From contig JACZYG010000019.1 of NCBI GenBank assembly GCA_022571215.1, forward strand, positions 1 to 33,372: 33,372 nt of DNA, given 5' to 3'. Below, piece by piece: positions 25,015 to 33,372 of the stretch. The notes beneath the pieces are model-generated. The model was not told the DNA's origin. It worked only from the letters and a program-made list of their open reading frames with translations, and did not search any database. Positions within the stretch are counted from its first letter, which is position 1. Each line of letters starts with the position of its first letter. The DNA comes from Fidelibacterota bacterium. GTDB taxonomy: Bacteria; Fidelibacterota; SORT01. The position numbers and the translations under genes were made by a program.

Positions 25015-26672
25015 ATTGGCAGAAGGCAGGAGCCATTGCCGTAGCAATGGCGTTTACGTTGACGACTGCTTACTCGCAGGATATCAGTTTTTATGGGTCG
25101 AACAACGTTCGATTCGCGGACGGAACAAGACTCAACAGTCTGCAAAATCTTCAAATGTCCGGTATAGGGAATTCTTCCGGCGTCACAACGAGTTTTCTTG
25201 AAAATTGGACCGATCTGTCGGCGGTTTACAACGACTGGTTTGCCACATTCAGGTACGAGTATGATGATCCTTCCGAATACGGTCTGAATAGAAATGATAT
25301 AATCAACTGGAGTCTCTACTACGACAAAAACAACTATTCGTTGAATGCCGGAACTTTTGAAGAGCTCTTCGGTCGCGGTCTCACGTTGAATCTCTATGAG
25401 GACAGGTCGATATTTTACGATAACAGGCTTGGAAATGGAGGAAAATTCAAATATGACGGCAATTTGTTTTCCGCGACCATCTTAAAGGGGAGCAATCTTT
25501 TCTATACGACTTTGGATGAAAGTACTGCAAAACAGGACTACAATATTGTCACAGCGGCTGAAGTTACAATCTCGCCGTTAAATAATCTGAATTTAGGAGT
25601 GTCCTTAGTTAATGTTGACAGGGATACTCTTTCTCCCGACGGCTCTGTGCTTAACATAAGTAATTCAGGTTTCCGAATTAAAGGCTATGAGAGGGAAACC
25701 AGCTTCTATTCGATCTATGCTGCGTATGATGCTACAGACTGGCAATTCTATTTTGAACGCGCTGAAAACAACATAAGGTCAGACTCAGATGTTAATGGTG
25801 ACGGCTTTTATATGGCGATTGGAAAAACCGGAGGCTTCCCTAACCTACGCATGGAGTATAAGAATTTCCGGAATTTTGCAGCTGACCCGAACGAAATTGA
25901 TTCGCCTTTAGGTCCGTACCAAAACCCTCCACGGGTGCAGAGACGAAATGATTTAAGGTTGTTCGAGCTTGATCCTCATTTCGTCAGGTATAACAATGAG
26001 GTCGGATACCTTATTGAATGGCGATTGCCTTCGATTTCCGGGGAACTGCAAATACTCGCCGGCCTCGGTCATAGCAGCCTGCACGATGGGAAAAGAGTCG
26101 CCCCATCAAACGATAAACGTATGATGCCGTATAGAGAGATATTCCTCTCTCTGGAGCGGTTAGGATCTTCGAGAATTTCATACTGGCGAATCAACATCGC
26201 CGCTTCCGATGAAATCCGTTACTACTCTGAACTGTCTTCTATCGGATTGGTGCAGTTCAGGGATACAGATAAGATAGCCCTCGGATCTGAAGTGGAGTTT
26301 AAGTTCGGGAAATCGCTTTTTGACATAAAAGCGGAACTGCTCAGATTCAACGAGAGTGATATTAGAACAAACCCGATAATTTCGTTTTCCGGGAAGGACA
26401 AAGGCAACGAATACCTTTTAGCGTTCGGTTATACGCCGTCAGGCAAATTCTCTATCTCCACCGGAGTGGAATGGTCAGACATAAACGGAGACATAAGCGA
26501 CAGACCAAATGGACCCTGGTCTTTTGTTGAGGCAAAGATGGAATTTATGAGAAACCATAACGTTACTTTATGGACGGGCAAAGTTCGCGGCGGCAGACAA
26601 TGTTCAGGAGGAGTGTGCAGGTATGTTCCCGATTTTGACGGATATCGTATTTCTCTTATCAGTAGATTTTAA
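25011..26672 (+). CDS. Predicted outer-membrane beta-barrel protein (DUF6029-like)
   Basis: A 553-residue exported protein with a signal peptide (1-22, ends TTAYSQ). Alternating aromatic and polar strands (for example WSLYYDKNNYSLNAGTFEELFGRGL and YEDRSIFYDNRLGNGGKF) and a C-terminal phenylalanine (YRISLISRF) indicate a beta-barrel. It resembles the FCB-group DUF6029 proteins of unknown function. A C-terminal pair CSGGVC near residues 535-540 is notable, because cysteines are rare in barrels and the gene sits between redoxin genes; it might be a substrate or docking site for them. Its ATG overlaps the TlpA stop. Confidence 0.75.
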   Translation: MNWQKAGAIAVAMAFTLTTAYSQDISFYGSNNVRFADGTRLNSLQNLQMSGIGNSSGVTTSFLENWTDLSAVYNDWFATFRYEYDDPSEYGLNRNDIINWSLYYDKNNYSLNAGTFEELFGRGLTLNLYEDRSIFYDNRLGNGGKFKYDGNLFSATILKGSNLFYTTLDESTAKQDYNIVTAAEVTISPLNNLNLGVSLVNVDRDTLSPDGSVLNISNSGFRIKGYERETSFYSIYAAYDATDWQFYFERAENNIRSDSDVNGDGFYMAIGKTGGFPNLRMEYKNFRNFAADPNEIDSPLGPYQNPPRVQRRNDLRLFELDPHFVRYNNEVGYLIEWRLPSISGELQILAGLGHSSLHDGKRVAPSNDKRMMPYREIFLSLERLGSSRISYWRINIAASDEIRYYSELSSIGLVQFRDTDKIALGSEVEFKFGKSLFDIKAELLRFNESDIRTNPIISFSGKDKGNEYLLAFGYTPSGKFSISTGVEWSDINGDISDRPNGPWSFVEAKMEFMRNHNVTLWTGKVRGGRQCSGGVCRYVPDFDGYRISLISRF

Positions 26673-26709
26673 ACAACTAACAGCGAGGATGATTAATCAG
26701 GTGAGTAAA

Positions 26710-28743
26710 ATGGGTGAGACGATTTTGAAATATTATCATAAGACGCTTCTGATTTCTTTATATTTTATCCTGTTTCACAGCTCGGCGTTTCCCCAGGGAT
26801 TGGATAACATCGATCCGATTGGGCGTTTTACAGCGACCTGGTTCGCTGAGATGGTTGACGTGGAATTGGTAGGAGATAGAGCCTGGGTAGCGGGTGTGGG
26901 CGGTTTAGCGGCATTTAATATTAGTGATCCGGGCAATCCGGCTTTTCTTGCACGGTATACACCCTCGCCTGACTCAAACCCGTTCGGATACAGGTTTTAT
27001 CATTCAGCAATCGGCGAAAGTTTCGCTTATGCTTCCGGAAGGCTTGCCGGGATTTGGGTCATAGACATTACCAATCTAAACTTTATCATGTTCGAGAGTA
27101 TGCATAAAGCAGAAGGAGTAAGTTATGAAGGTCTATATCTTGCCGCAAACCGGCTGTATGCATGCAGACATGAAAAAGGTTTGGAGATCTTTGATTTAGT
27201 CGGTGATTTTATAATCAGTATAAGTGTATACGAAAACTTGTCCAACGCATGGTCTGTCGTAGTGGAAGAAGGGATTGCTTATGTTGCGGACGGCAGCGGA
27301 GGACTCAAGATTCTTGACGTAAACAATCCGAATAACATAACCGAGTTATCCGCAATAGCTACTACCGGATCCGCAAGAGATATTGAGTTGGTTAACGGCA
27401 TCGCTTATGTTGCCGTAGGTTCGCAGGGACTTGATATATTTGATGTTAGCAATCCGTCAAAACCAATCTTACTGAGTAACTACCAAAGCCCGTTTTTTAC
27501 AGCGGGAGTTTCGGTGGATGACGGAAAGGCATATCTTGCTGAGTGGGATATTGTTGAAGTAATAGATGTATCGAACGGGCAAGCGCCGTTTCTGTTGGGA
27601 TGGGAAGAGATGACAATGAGAGGGATGGGCATAGCTGCGCGGGACAGCATCCTTTACGTGGCAAATTGGTTAAATTTTGATGTCCTGCGTTTCGGAAATA
27701 CGCAGGAGCCGGATATCTTCCTGCCTAAGACGTTCAGTGATCTTGGCAACATACCCGTGGGAAGCAGTTCTGACGTAATTATCAGAGTACTGAATACCGG
27801 ACCTTCGGAGTTATCGGTGGATAGTGTTACCTCAAGCGAAGACTTTTTTACTATTGACCCCGATTTTTTAGTGATAGAGCCGGGAGGAGTCGCGGAAGTT
27901 AAATTGACTTTTACACCTGTAGATACTTTAAATACGCAAGCTGTCATCAGTTTTTGGTCGAACGATCCTGATGAGCCGCGCAGAACATTTGTCGCAAGGG
28001 GAAATACGAATGCCATTAGGATCGGCGACGTCGCACCGGATTTCACACTGAATGACATCGAAGGAGTGCCCCACACCCTGTCAGATTATGCCGGCAAGGT
28101 GATTGTCCTCGCGTTCTTCGCATCGTGGTGACCGGTTTGCGGTCCGGAGTTGTCGGACATAGGCGTTTCGATAGGGCAGAGGTTCGAATCAGAAGCTTTT
28201 GTTATGTTTGGCATAAACATTAGTGAAAATTTAGAACTTGTCAAAAACTTCATCGCCGCCTTCGGAATAACCTTTCCAGTGCTGATTGATCCTGACCAGG
28301 CGGTTATTAAGGATTATGTTCAGCGTGTGAGTACTTCTCCGTTTCCACTTGACTATATAATCGATCAAGAGGGGAGAGTAGTGTATCACAACACCGAATA
28401 CGACCCGAAACGAATGACGGAAATCATAACAAATCTGCTCAACCCTATCGGTGTTGAAGAGGAAGTATCTTCTACGCCGCTTTCTTTCCGGCTCAGGCAG
28501 AACTACCCAAACCCATTTAATCCGGTTACTACCATCAGTTATGTGCTGCCAACCACAAGCAAAGTGCTACTAGTTATATATAATTTGCTTGGTGAGGAGA
28601 TCGCCCGCCTCGTTGACGGGATTCAACCGGAAGGGGTTCACCAGATAACGTGGGATGCGAGCGGCGCTTCGTCGGGTATTTATTTCTATAAAATTCATGC
28701 AGGCGAGTTTATTCAGACACGGAAGATGCTGCTGTTGAAATAA
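26710..28743 (+). CDS. Candidate selenoprotein: propeller-redoxin fusion with in-frame TGA (UxxC) and T9SS-type sorting domain
   Basis: Two adjacent open frames (up to TGA 28129-28131, and from 28132) lie in the same frame and make one domain if TGA is read as an amino acid: 677 residues. Order: signal peptide (about 1-28), six or so LVIVD-type propeller repeats (about 30-325; AYVADGSGGLKILDVNNP), an Ig-like ASH/DUF1573-type domain (about 330-435), a redoxin domain (about 438-590) and a type A sorting domain (NYPNPFNPVTTI to the KMLLLK end). The TGA is codon 474 in FFASW-TGA-PVCGPEL, exactly the first cysteine of the WCxxC active site; Cys477 is the partner. TGA is an ordinary stop elsewhere in the window. 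Selenocysteine is the best reading; nonsense mutation or sequencing error are alternatives. Start chosen at ATG 26710 after AGGTGAG; ATG 26689 or GTG 26701 also fit. Confidence 0.8.
28142..28158 (+). promoter_or_regulatory. Candidate bacterial SECIS hairpin
   Basis: GTCCG (28142-28146), loop GAGTTGT (28147-28153) and CGGAC (28154-28158) make a perfect 5-bp stem beginning 10 bases after the TGA. The loop starts with G about 16 bases downstream of the TGA. Bacterial SECIS elements are small stem-loops directly after the UGA with a G at the start of the apical loop, so position and shape agree. The stem is short, and an alternative CCGG/CCGG pairing (28132-28135 with 28144-28147) competes. Confidence 0.5.
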
Positions 28744-28897
28744 TATCGACACCCATCAAATACTAGAGGTGAACAAACGAAAAAGACCGGAGCAAATTTA
28801 TCAGCGTAACTTGCCTTTTCGATTAGTGCATAAAAATCTACTTGACTATGATTGGAACTTTACTTAATTACGGATAGTGTATTTTCAAGAGAACAAT

Positions 28898-31780
28898 ATG
28901 CTATTGCCTTCTCCCTATAGCCGGGGAACTTTAACGATACTTGTATCGCTTTTTTTGCTGTCTGCCGGCAATTTTGATTCCCCATTAATTGCCGGAACCA
29001 CGGGTAAGATTTCCGGATCAATTCAGGATGTTTCTACAGGTGAGCCTCTTATAGGGGCAAACATAATTATTAATGGTACTTCATTGGGAGCAGCGGCTGA
29101 TGATAAGGGTCGGTTTGTTATCCTGAACATACCGCCAGGTGTTTATACCGTTAAAGGAACTATGATTGGTTACGGACCGATTTTATATTCAGAGGTCAGG
29201 GTGTCAGCCGACTTCACCACCAAACTTAATTTTAAATTGGAGCAAACAGGGTTAGAGCTCCGGGAAGTCACCGTTATCGCAAAAAGCGCTCTCGTAAAGA
29301 AAGACCTAACGTCTTCGCTTTCCATCGTGGGGGCAGAACAGCTGAAAGAAATGCCAGTTGAAGAATTTAAAGACATTTTAGCGCTTCAAGCGGGAATTGT
29401 TGTCGGTACGGATGGAAATATTCACATCAGGGGAGGACGGTCAAGCGAGATTGCATACTTAGTGGACGGTCTTTCCGTGACAGACCCGTATTCCGGGAAT
29501 ATATCTATTGAGATTGAGAACAATTCCATTCAAGAGTTACAGGTGATCAGCGGTCCTTTCAATGCCGAGTACGGTCAGGCCATGTCCGGGGTCATTGACG
29601 TCGTAATCAAAGAAGGGGGAAATAAACTTAGGGGCAATCTCTCATTCTATACTGGAGATTACGTAAGCGCGAACGATGGAAAGTTTATGAATATTGATGA
29701 TATAAACGGAAAGGATATATCTAACATACAACTGAGTGTTGATGGTCCGCTCAACTTTTTAGGCAATAAAATTTCATTCTTTTTAACGGGAAGATATTAT
29801 AACAACGAGGGTTGGTTATACGGACAGAGAAGATTTACGCCTTCTGATTCTTCAAATTTCGGAAATTGGAATGTGAGAACGGATGATATTGGAGCGGATT
29901 CGGTTCCGAACAGCGGAGATTTCGGTGAAGGTGACGGCAGCGCTACACCGGGAGAACCCAATGTATATGTGGAAGAGACGGGTGATGGCGCTTTTGTTGG
30001 GATGAACACATTTAAGAAGCTGAGTACGGGAGGAAAACTTACGTATCGAATTTCCCCAACGATAAGACTCTCATATGGTTTTTTAATGGACAAAGTGGAT
30101 TTTCGTGAATATTCTCACTTGTTCAAGCTTAATCCGGACGGTGATTATAAACAGTTCAACCGTGGTCATTCCCAGTCTCTGATTTTTAACCACACATTAA
30201 GCCCGAGGACATTTTACACAGTCAAAATTGCCAATACGTTTTTTGATTACAAAAGGTACGTATTTGAAGATCCGCTTGATTCCGGATATGTAGACCCTAA
30301 AAGATTGAAGAATAACGCCAATAATGCGTTTAGGACGGGTGGAACAGAGATGTGGCATATCAAGCGAAACACCGAATCATTTCAAGGGAAGATAGATTTT
30401 ACCAGTCAGATCAGTAACTCACAATTACTGAAAAGTGGTCTCGAGTTCAGATCGCATACATTATTTTACCACGAGTTCGAGATAATTGCCAAAAGAAATG
30501 ATGCGAACATCGAAATTAGGCCTTTTGAACCATCCATTCCGATTTCTGAGTCAATTATAAATAATCGTTACCGACACAAACCTGTTGAGGCGGCGGCATA
30601 CATCCAGGACAAAATGGAATTCGATAATTTAATTATCAATATAGGGTTAAGATATGATTATTTTAACTCATCCGCAAAAGCTCCAATAGACTTGAGAGAC
30701 CCCGACAATGCAAGGTATTACAATGTGTTTTCATCCCGCGATGACGTCAATATACTGGTGAGAGAAAAAGAATATGTACCGGAATTAGGCGAGATCACGG
30801 ATACGGTCAACGTCCGTGGAACCAAATGGGTGAATAACTACAGAAACGCCCGAGCTGTGCAATCTCTAAGTCCCAGAATTGGCGTCTCTTACCCGATAAC
30901 CGACAGGGGTGTTATACATTTTTCATATGGACATTTTTCCCAGATCCCGACCTTCGAGCACCTATATATCAACTCTGAATTTGAGGTCTTCAGCGGAAGC
31001 TTATCTTCTACGATGGGTAACGCCGAGCTTCAGCCACAGCGGACCGTTATCTATGAAGTTGGACTTCAGCAGCAGCTCTCGGATAATATTGGTATTGACA
31101 TAACCGGTTTTTATAAAGATATGGAACATCTCTTGGGAATGGAAATTATCACTACCTATACTCAGGATTTCTATGCTCGTTTCATCAATCGGGATTACGG
31201 AAATGTCGGAGGTATAACCTTAGCTCTGGAGAAAAGGAGGTCGGGCTACCTCTCCGCATCAGTTGACTATACTTTTCAATTAGCCGAAGGAAATTCTTCG
31301 GATCCTATGCAGGTGTTCAACGATGCTAAAAGCAACAAGGAGAGTGAGATTCAAGTAATCAGGTTGAACTGGGATCAAACACACACACTGAATTTTAACA
31401 TTACTCTAAGTCAACCCGGCAGCTGGGGATGGAGTCTTGTAGGAAGATTGGGCAGCGGGTTTCCTTATACTCCCAGGCTTCAGAATGCGGCTTCGTCTTT
31501 TGAGAACAGCGAAAGAAAGCCGGCGCAATATACATTCGATCTTAAAATGCATAAGGAACTGAATGTCATAGGCGCGAAATATTCTGTTTTTGTCAAGGTG
31601 TTCAATCTTTTAGATCGTAAAAACGAAGTATTCGTATATTCTGACACAGGAAGAGCCAGCTATACTATTCGACCGCGGACAAGCGTAAAGGGTGTCAACA
31701 CTCTGGATGATTTTAGGAACAGACCTAATTTCTATTCCGAGCCAAGACGAATAATAATCGGCGCCTCTATTGGCTTTTGA
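28898..31780 (+). CDS. TonB-dependent receptor with carboxypeptidase-regulatory-like domain (copy 2)
   Basis: A 960-residue outer-membrane receptor, clearly paralogous to the one at 2939: the same signal peptide, GTTGKISG opening, beta-sandwich (EPLIGANIII, ILNIPPGVYTVKG), plug (IHIRGGRSSEIAYLVDGLSV, FNAEYGQAMSGVIDVV) and barrel ending in GASIGF. It differs by an acidic insertion in one predicted loop (about residues 327-358, with GEGDGSATPGEPN) that is absent from copy 1 and resembles a motif in the secreted partner proteins. ATG 28898 is preferred over the upstream GTG 28877, with weak AAGAGA before it. A second partner gene follows after 57 bases. Substrate unknown. Confidence 0.93.
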   Translation: MLLPSPYSRGTLTILVSLFLLSAGNFDSPLIAGTTGKISGSIQDVSTGEPLIGANIIINGTSLGAAADDKGRFVILNIPPGVYTVKGTMIGYGPILYSEVRVSADFTTKLNFKLEQTGLELREVTVIAKSALVKKDLTSSLSIVGAEQLKEMPVEEFKDILALQAGIVVGTDGNIHIRGGRSSEIAYLVDGLSVTDPYSGNISIEIENNSIQELQVISGPFNAEYGQAMSGVIDVVIKEGGNKLRGNLSFYTGDYVSANDGKFMNIDDINGKDISNIQLSVDGPLNFLGNKISFFLTGRYYNNEGWLYGQRRFTPSDSSNFGNWNVRTDDIGADSVPNSGDFGEGDGSATPGEPNVYVEETGDGAFVGMNTFKKLSTGGKLTYRISPTIRLSYGFLMDKVDFREYSHLFKLNPDGDYKQFNRGHSQSLIFNHTLSPRTFYTVKIANTFFDYKRYVFEDPLDSGYVDPKRLKNNANNAFRTGGTEMWHIKRNTESFQGKIDFTSQISNSQLLKSGLEFRSHTLFYHEFEIIAKRNDANIEIRPFEPSIPISESIINNRYRHKPVEAAAYIQDKMEFDNLIINIGLRYDYFNSSAKAPIDLRDPDNARYYNVFSSRDDVNILVREKEYVPELGEITDTVNVRGTKWVNNYRNARAVQSLSPRIGVSYPITDRGVIHFSYGHFSQIPTFEHLYINSEFEVFSGSLSSTMGNAELQPQRTVIYEVGLQQQLSDNIGIDITGFYKDMEHLLGMEIITTYTQDFYARFINRDYGNVGGITLALEKRRSGYLSASVDYTFQLAEGNSSDPMQVFNDAKSNKESEIQVIRLNWDQTHTLNFNITLSQPGSWGWSLVGRLGSGFPYTPRLQNAASSFENSERKPAQYTFDLKMHKELNVIGAKYSVFVKVFNLLDRKNEVFVYSDTGRASYTIRPRTSVKGVNTLDDFRNRPNFYSEPRRIIIGASIGF

Positions 31781-31837
31781 GATTGAATTGAAATCTTTGG
31801 CGATGGAAAAATACGATAACATCATGAGGTGTTTTGT

Positions 31838-33372
31838 TTGAGGAGTTTGTCCGTTGTAATATTGTTTATCATCCTCTCTGTCAATACCGCCAATTCTCAG
31901 GAGCTTCGCGGAGATCCGGCGTGGAAAAAGCAAGGGATTATGGACGGAAATCTTGTGCGGACGATTTTTCTAAATCACGGTGAAGTAGCTCTATGGCCCT
32001 TTCAACCTTCCGGTGAATGGCCCAAGGGTAGCGGTCATTCATATATCGACGGCGTAGCTCCGTGGGTATCCGCAGAAGTGGTGGATATTCATGGCGAGAC
32101 AGTTCATCCTTTAGAAACCAATTACAGGGAATTTGTCGATACCGACCCTATAACGGGGAAGGTGTGGGGTTTCCAACCCATACCTGGATACGTGAATCTT
32201 AATCAGGATTCACCCGCCATGAGCAACGACCCATTATCCTGGCCCAGACGCTGGCCCGACCAGCCGGATTGGTTCGACCCTGAGACTTTGGAACCATTCT
32301 GGAATGGTTTTTTCGGAATGGGTGTCACGAATGCCGACTTGGAAACATATTTTGTGATGGATGATGCCTCCGATAAGGAGTATGATTTTTTCCCCGATCC
32401 CGACGACCCTACCCGAGGCGGTCTGGGACTTCGGGTAGAAGTGAGAGGGTTTCAGTGGTCATCCGTTCTTGCCGAAGATGTCATATTCTGGTTATATGAC
32501 ATAAAAAATGATGCCGCCACCGATTATGAGAAGGCTTTATTCGGGATGTACATCGATTTTGGGATCGGCGGCACAGCAGATTCAGATGACGATCAGGGTG
32601 AATTCGATCCGATATTAGATATAACGTTTGCCTGGGACGGTGATGGTCTCGGAGATACAGACTGGAGCCCGGTCGGCGTGGCAGGTTATGCCTTTCTCGA
32701 GAGTCCGGGAATGGGAGACGTGTTTCTTTATGACGAGTTCGGTGACCTTATAGAGACGATACCGGGAGACGGCATAGACAATGATGAAGACGGCCTTATA
32801 GATGAAAGCAGAAGCAGTCCGCAAGGTGATTTCGTTTTCGGTTCCGTCGGAATCTATAATGACGGTAAGCCCAAATGGCACTGGGAAGGTGATGAGGATG
32901 GAGATTGGGACGGTTTTACCGATGCAAATGGAAACGGAGTATGGGATGAAGGAGAACCTTTAAATGATGATCTCGGCGCTGACGGTATCGGACCGCTTGA
33001 CGAACAGTATTCGGGTCCCGATATCGGAGAGGGTGATGGATTCCCGACCGATGGCGAGCCCGAGTATAATGCGACTGACAAGGATGAGTCCGACCAGATC
33101 GGTTTATCCGCCGTTAAATTATTTAATCTTCATCAGTTCGACCTGAACATGGATGAACAAATATGGAATATCATGGCGTTTGGCACATTGGACCCTCAGG
33201 AATTGGATGTAAATTTAGGGGCGTTATATTCGTCTGGTCCCTTTCCTTTGAAAGTCGGACAGACAGAGCGTTTTTCAATGGCTCTGCTTTTCGGTGAAGA
33301 CAAGGCGGACATTTTAAGAACAAAGCAAACCGTTCAAAAAATTTATAACGCCGACTATAACTTCTCCAAGCC
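31838..33372 (+). CDS. Large secreted partner protein (copy 2), truncated by the window end
   Basis: An open frame running off the window, 511 codons visible. It begins with TTG 31838, 6 bases after a good GAGGTG Shine-Dalgarno; there is no upstream ATG in frame. The signal peptide reads RSLSVVILFIILSVNTANSQ. The rest parallels the protein at 5791: WPKGSGHSY against WPKGSGHEY, WNGFFG, TYFVMDD, FWLYDI, DGIDNDEDGLIDES, a D-x-N-G-N-G-x-W-D-E-G-E-P loop, and GEGDGFPTDGEP. Acidic loops suggest calcium binding. A sorting domain is expected beyond the window end but is not seen. It pairs with the receptor directly upstream, as copy 1 does. Confidence 0.85.
   Translation, partial: MRSLSVVILFIILSVNTANSQELRGDPAWKKQGIMDGNLVRTIFLNHGEVALWPFQPSGEWPKGSGHSYIDGVAPWVSAEVVDIHGETVHPLETNYREFVDTDPITGKVWGFQPIPGYVNLNQDSPAMSNDPLSWPRRWPDQPDWFDPETLEPFWNGFFGMGVTNADLETYFVMDDASDKEYDFFPDPDDPTRGGLGLRVEVRGFQWSSVLAEDVIFWLYDIKNDAATDYEKALFGMYIDFGIGGTADSDDDQGEFDPILDITFAWDGDGLGDTDWSPVGVAGYAFLESPGMGDVFLYDEFGDLIETIPGDGIDNDEDGLIDESRSSPQGDFVFGSVGIYNDGKPKWHWEGDEDGDWDGFTDANGNGVWDEGEPLNDDLGADGIGPLDEQYSGPDIGEGDGFPTDGEPEYNATDKDESDQIGLSAVKLFNLHQFDLNMDEQIWNIMAFGTLDPQELDVNLGALYSSGPFPLKVGQTERFSMALLFGEDKADILRTKQTVQKIYNADYNFSK

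Noticed and set aside
28150-28743. A separate gene starting with TTG downstream of the TGA
   Set aside because: It is in the same frame as the upstream gene, starts in the middle of a redoxin domain after the active-site Cys, lacks a signal peptide although it ends in a sorting domain, and has no clear Shine-Dalgarno.
26710-28743. TGA decoded as tryptophan or glycine (alternative genetic code)
   Set aside because: Several genes in the window end naturally with TGA in ATGA overlaps, and only one in-frame TGA is found, at a catalytic cysteine.
1-33372. CRISPR array or rRNA genes
   Set aside because: No regularly spaced repeats and no rRNA-like sequence were seen in any intergenic gap.

Overview
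The window reads as a bacterial chromosome segment from the FCB superphylum. Four proteins end in a C-terminal sorting domain of the type IX secretion (T9SS) type, several with an NYPNPFNP-like motif. There is also a PorV/PorQ-family outer-membrane protein, and two large TonB-dependent receptors carry N-terminal carboxypeptidase-regulatory-like domains. This combination fits Marinimicrobia (SAR406), Calditrichota, Ignavibacteria or KSB1-like lineages; I cannot decide between them. All confident genes lie on the + strand and the standard code fits: TGA is used as a normal stop in several genes.

Layout. (1) Bases 1-2030 look like the end of an integrated element: a serine recombinase, a sigma-70 region-4-like regulator, repeats, and the 3' part of a tRNA-Leu(UAA) with no 5' half, which is what an integration event leaves at one boundary. 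(2) 2031-2938 is an AT-rich gene-poor stretch with hairpins, one doubtful small ORF and a promoter/operator candidate. (3) 2939-10133 is a tight set: TonB receptor, large secreted Ca-binding-motif protein with a sorting tail, and a PorV/PorQ-like protein. (4) 10430-12481 is a secreted FG-GAP/VCBS propeller protein with a sorting domain, closed by a perfect terminator. (5) 12957-23435 is a myo-inositol catabolic cluster: SGLT-type Na+ symporter, PhnP-like hydrolase, PfkB sugar kinase, Gfo/Idh/MocA dehydrogenase, IolD, IolE, a transaldolase-family protein, IolB, then a SurA/parvulin-like lipoprotein. No class II aldolase (IolJ) is present, and a transaldolase sits where it might act. (6) 23666-28743 is a translationally coupled redox operon: secreted thioredoxin-fold protein with sorting tail, TlpA-like protein, a predicted beta-barrel, and a multidomain redoxin interrupted by one in-frame TGA exactly at the first catalytic cysteine position (W-TGA-P-V-C). 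(7) 28898 to the end is a second TonB receptor plus a second secreted partner, paralogous to region 3 and running off the window.

The most interesting item is the in-frame TGA in region 6. It is best explained as selenocysteine, giving an extracytoplasmic UxxC redoxin fused to a beta-propeller and a T9SS sorting tail. A short hairpin starting 10 nt after the TGA is a candidate bacterial SECIS element. Second is the inositol pathway variant with a transaldolase-family protein in place of IolJ. Third is the tRNA-Leu fragment marking an island edge.
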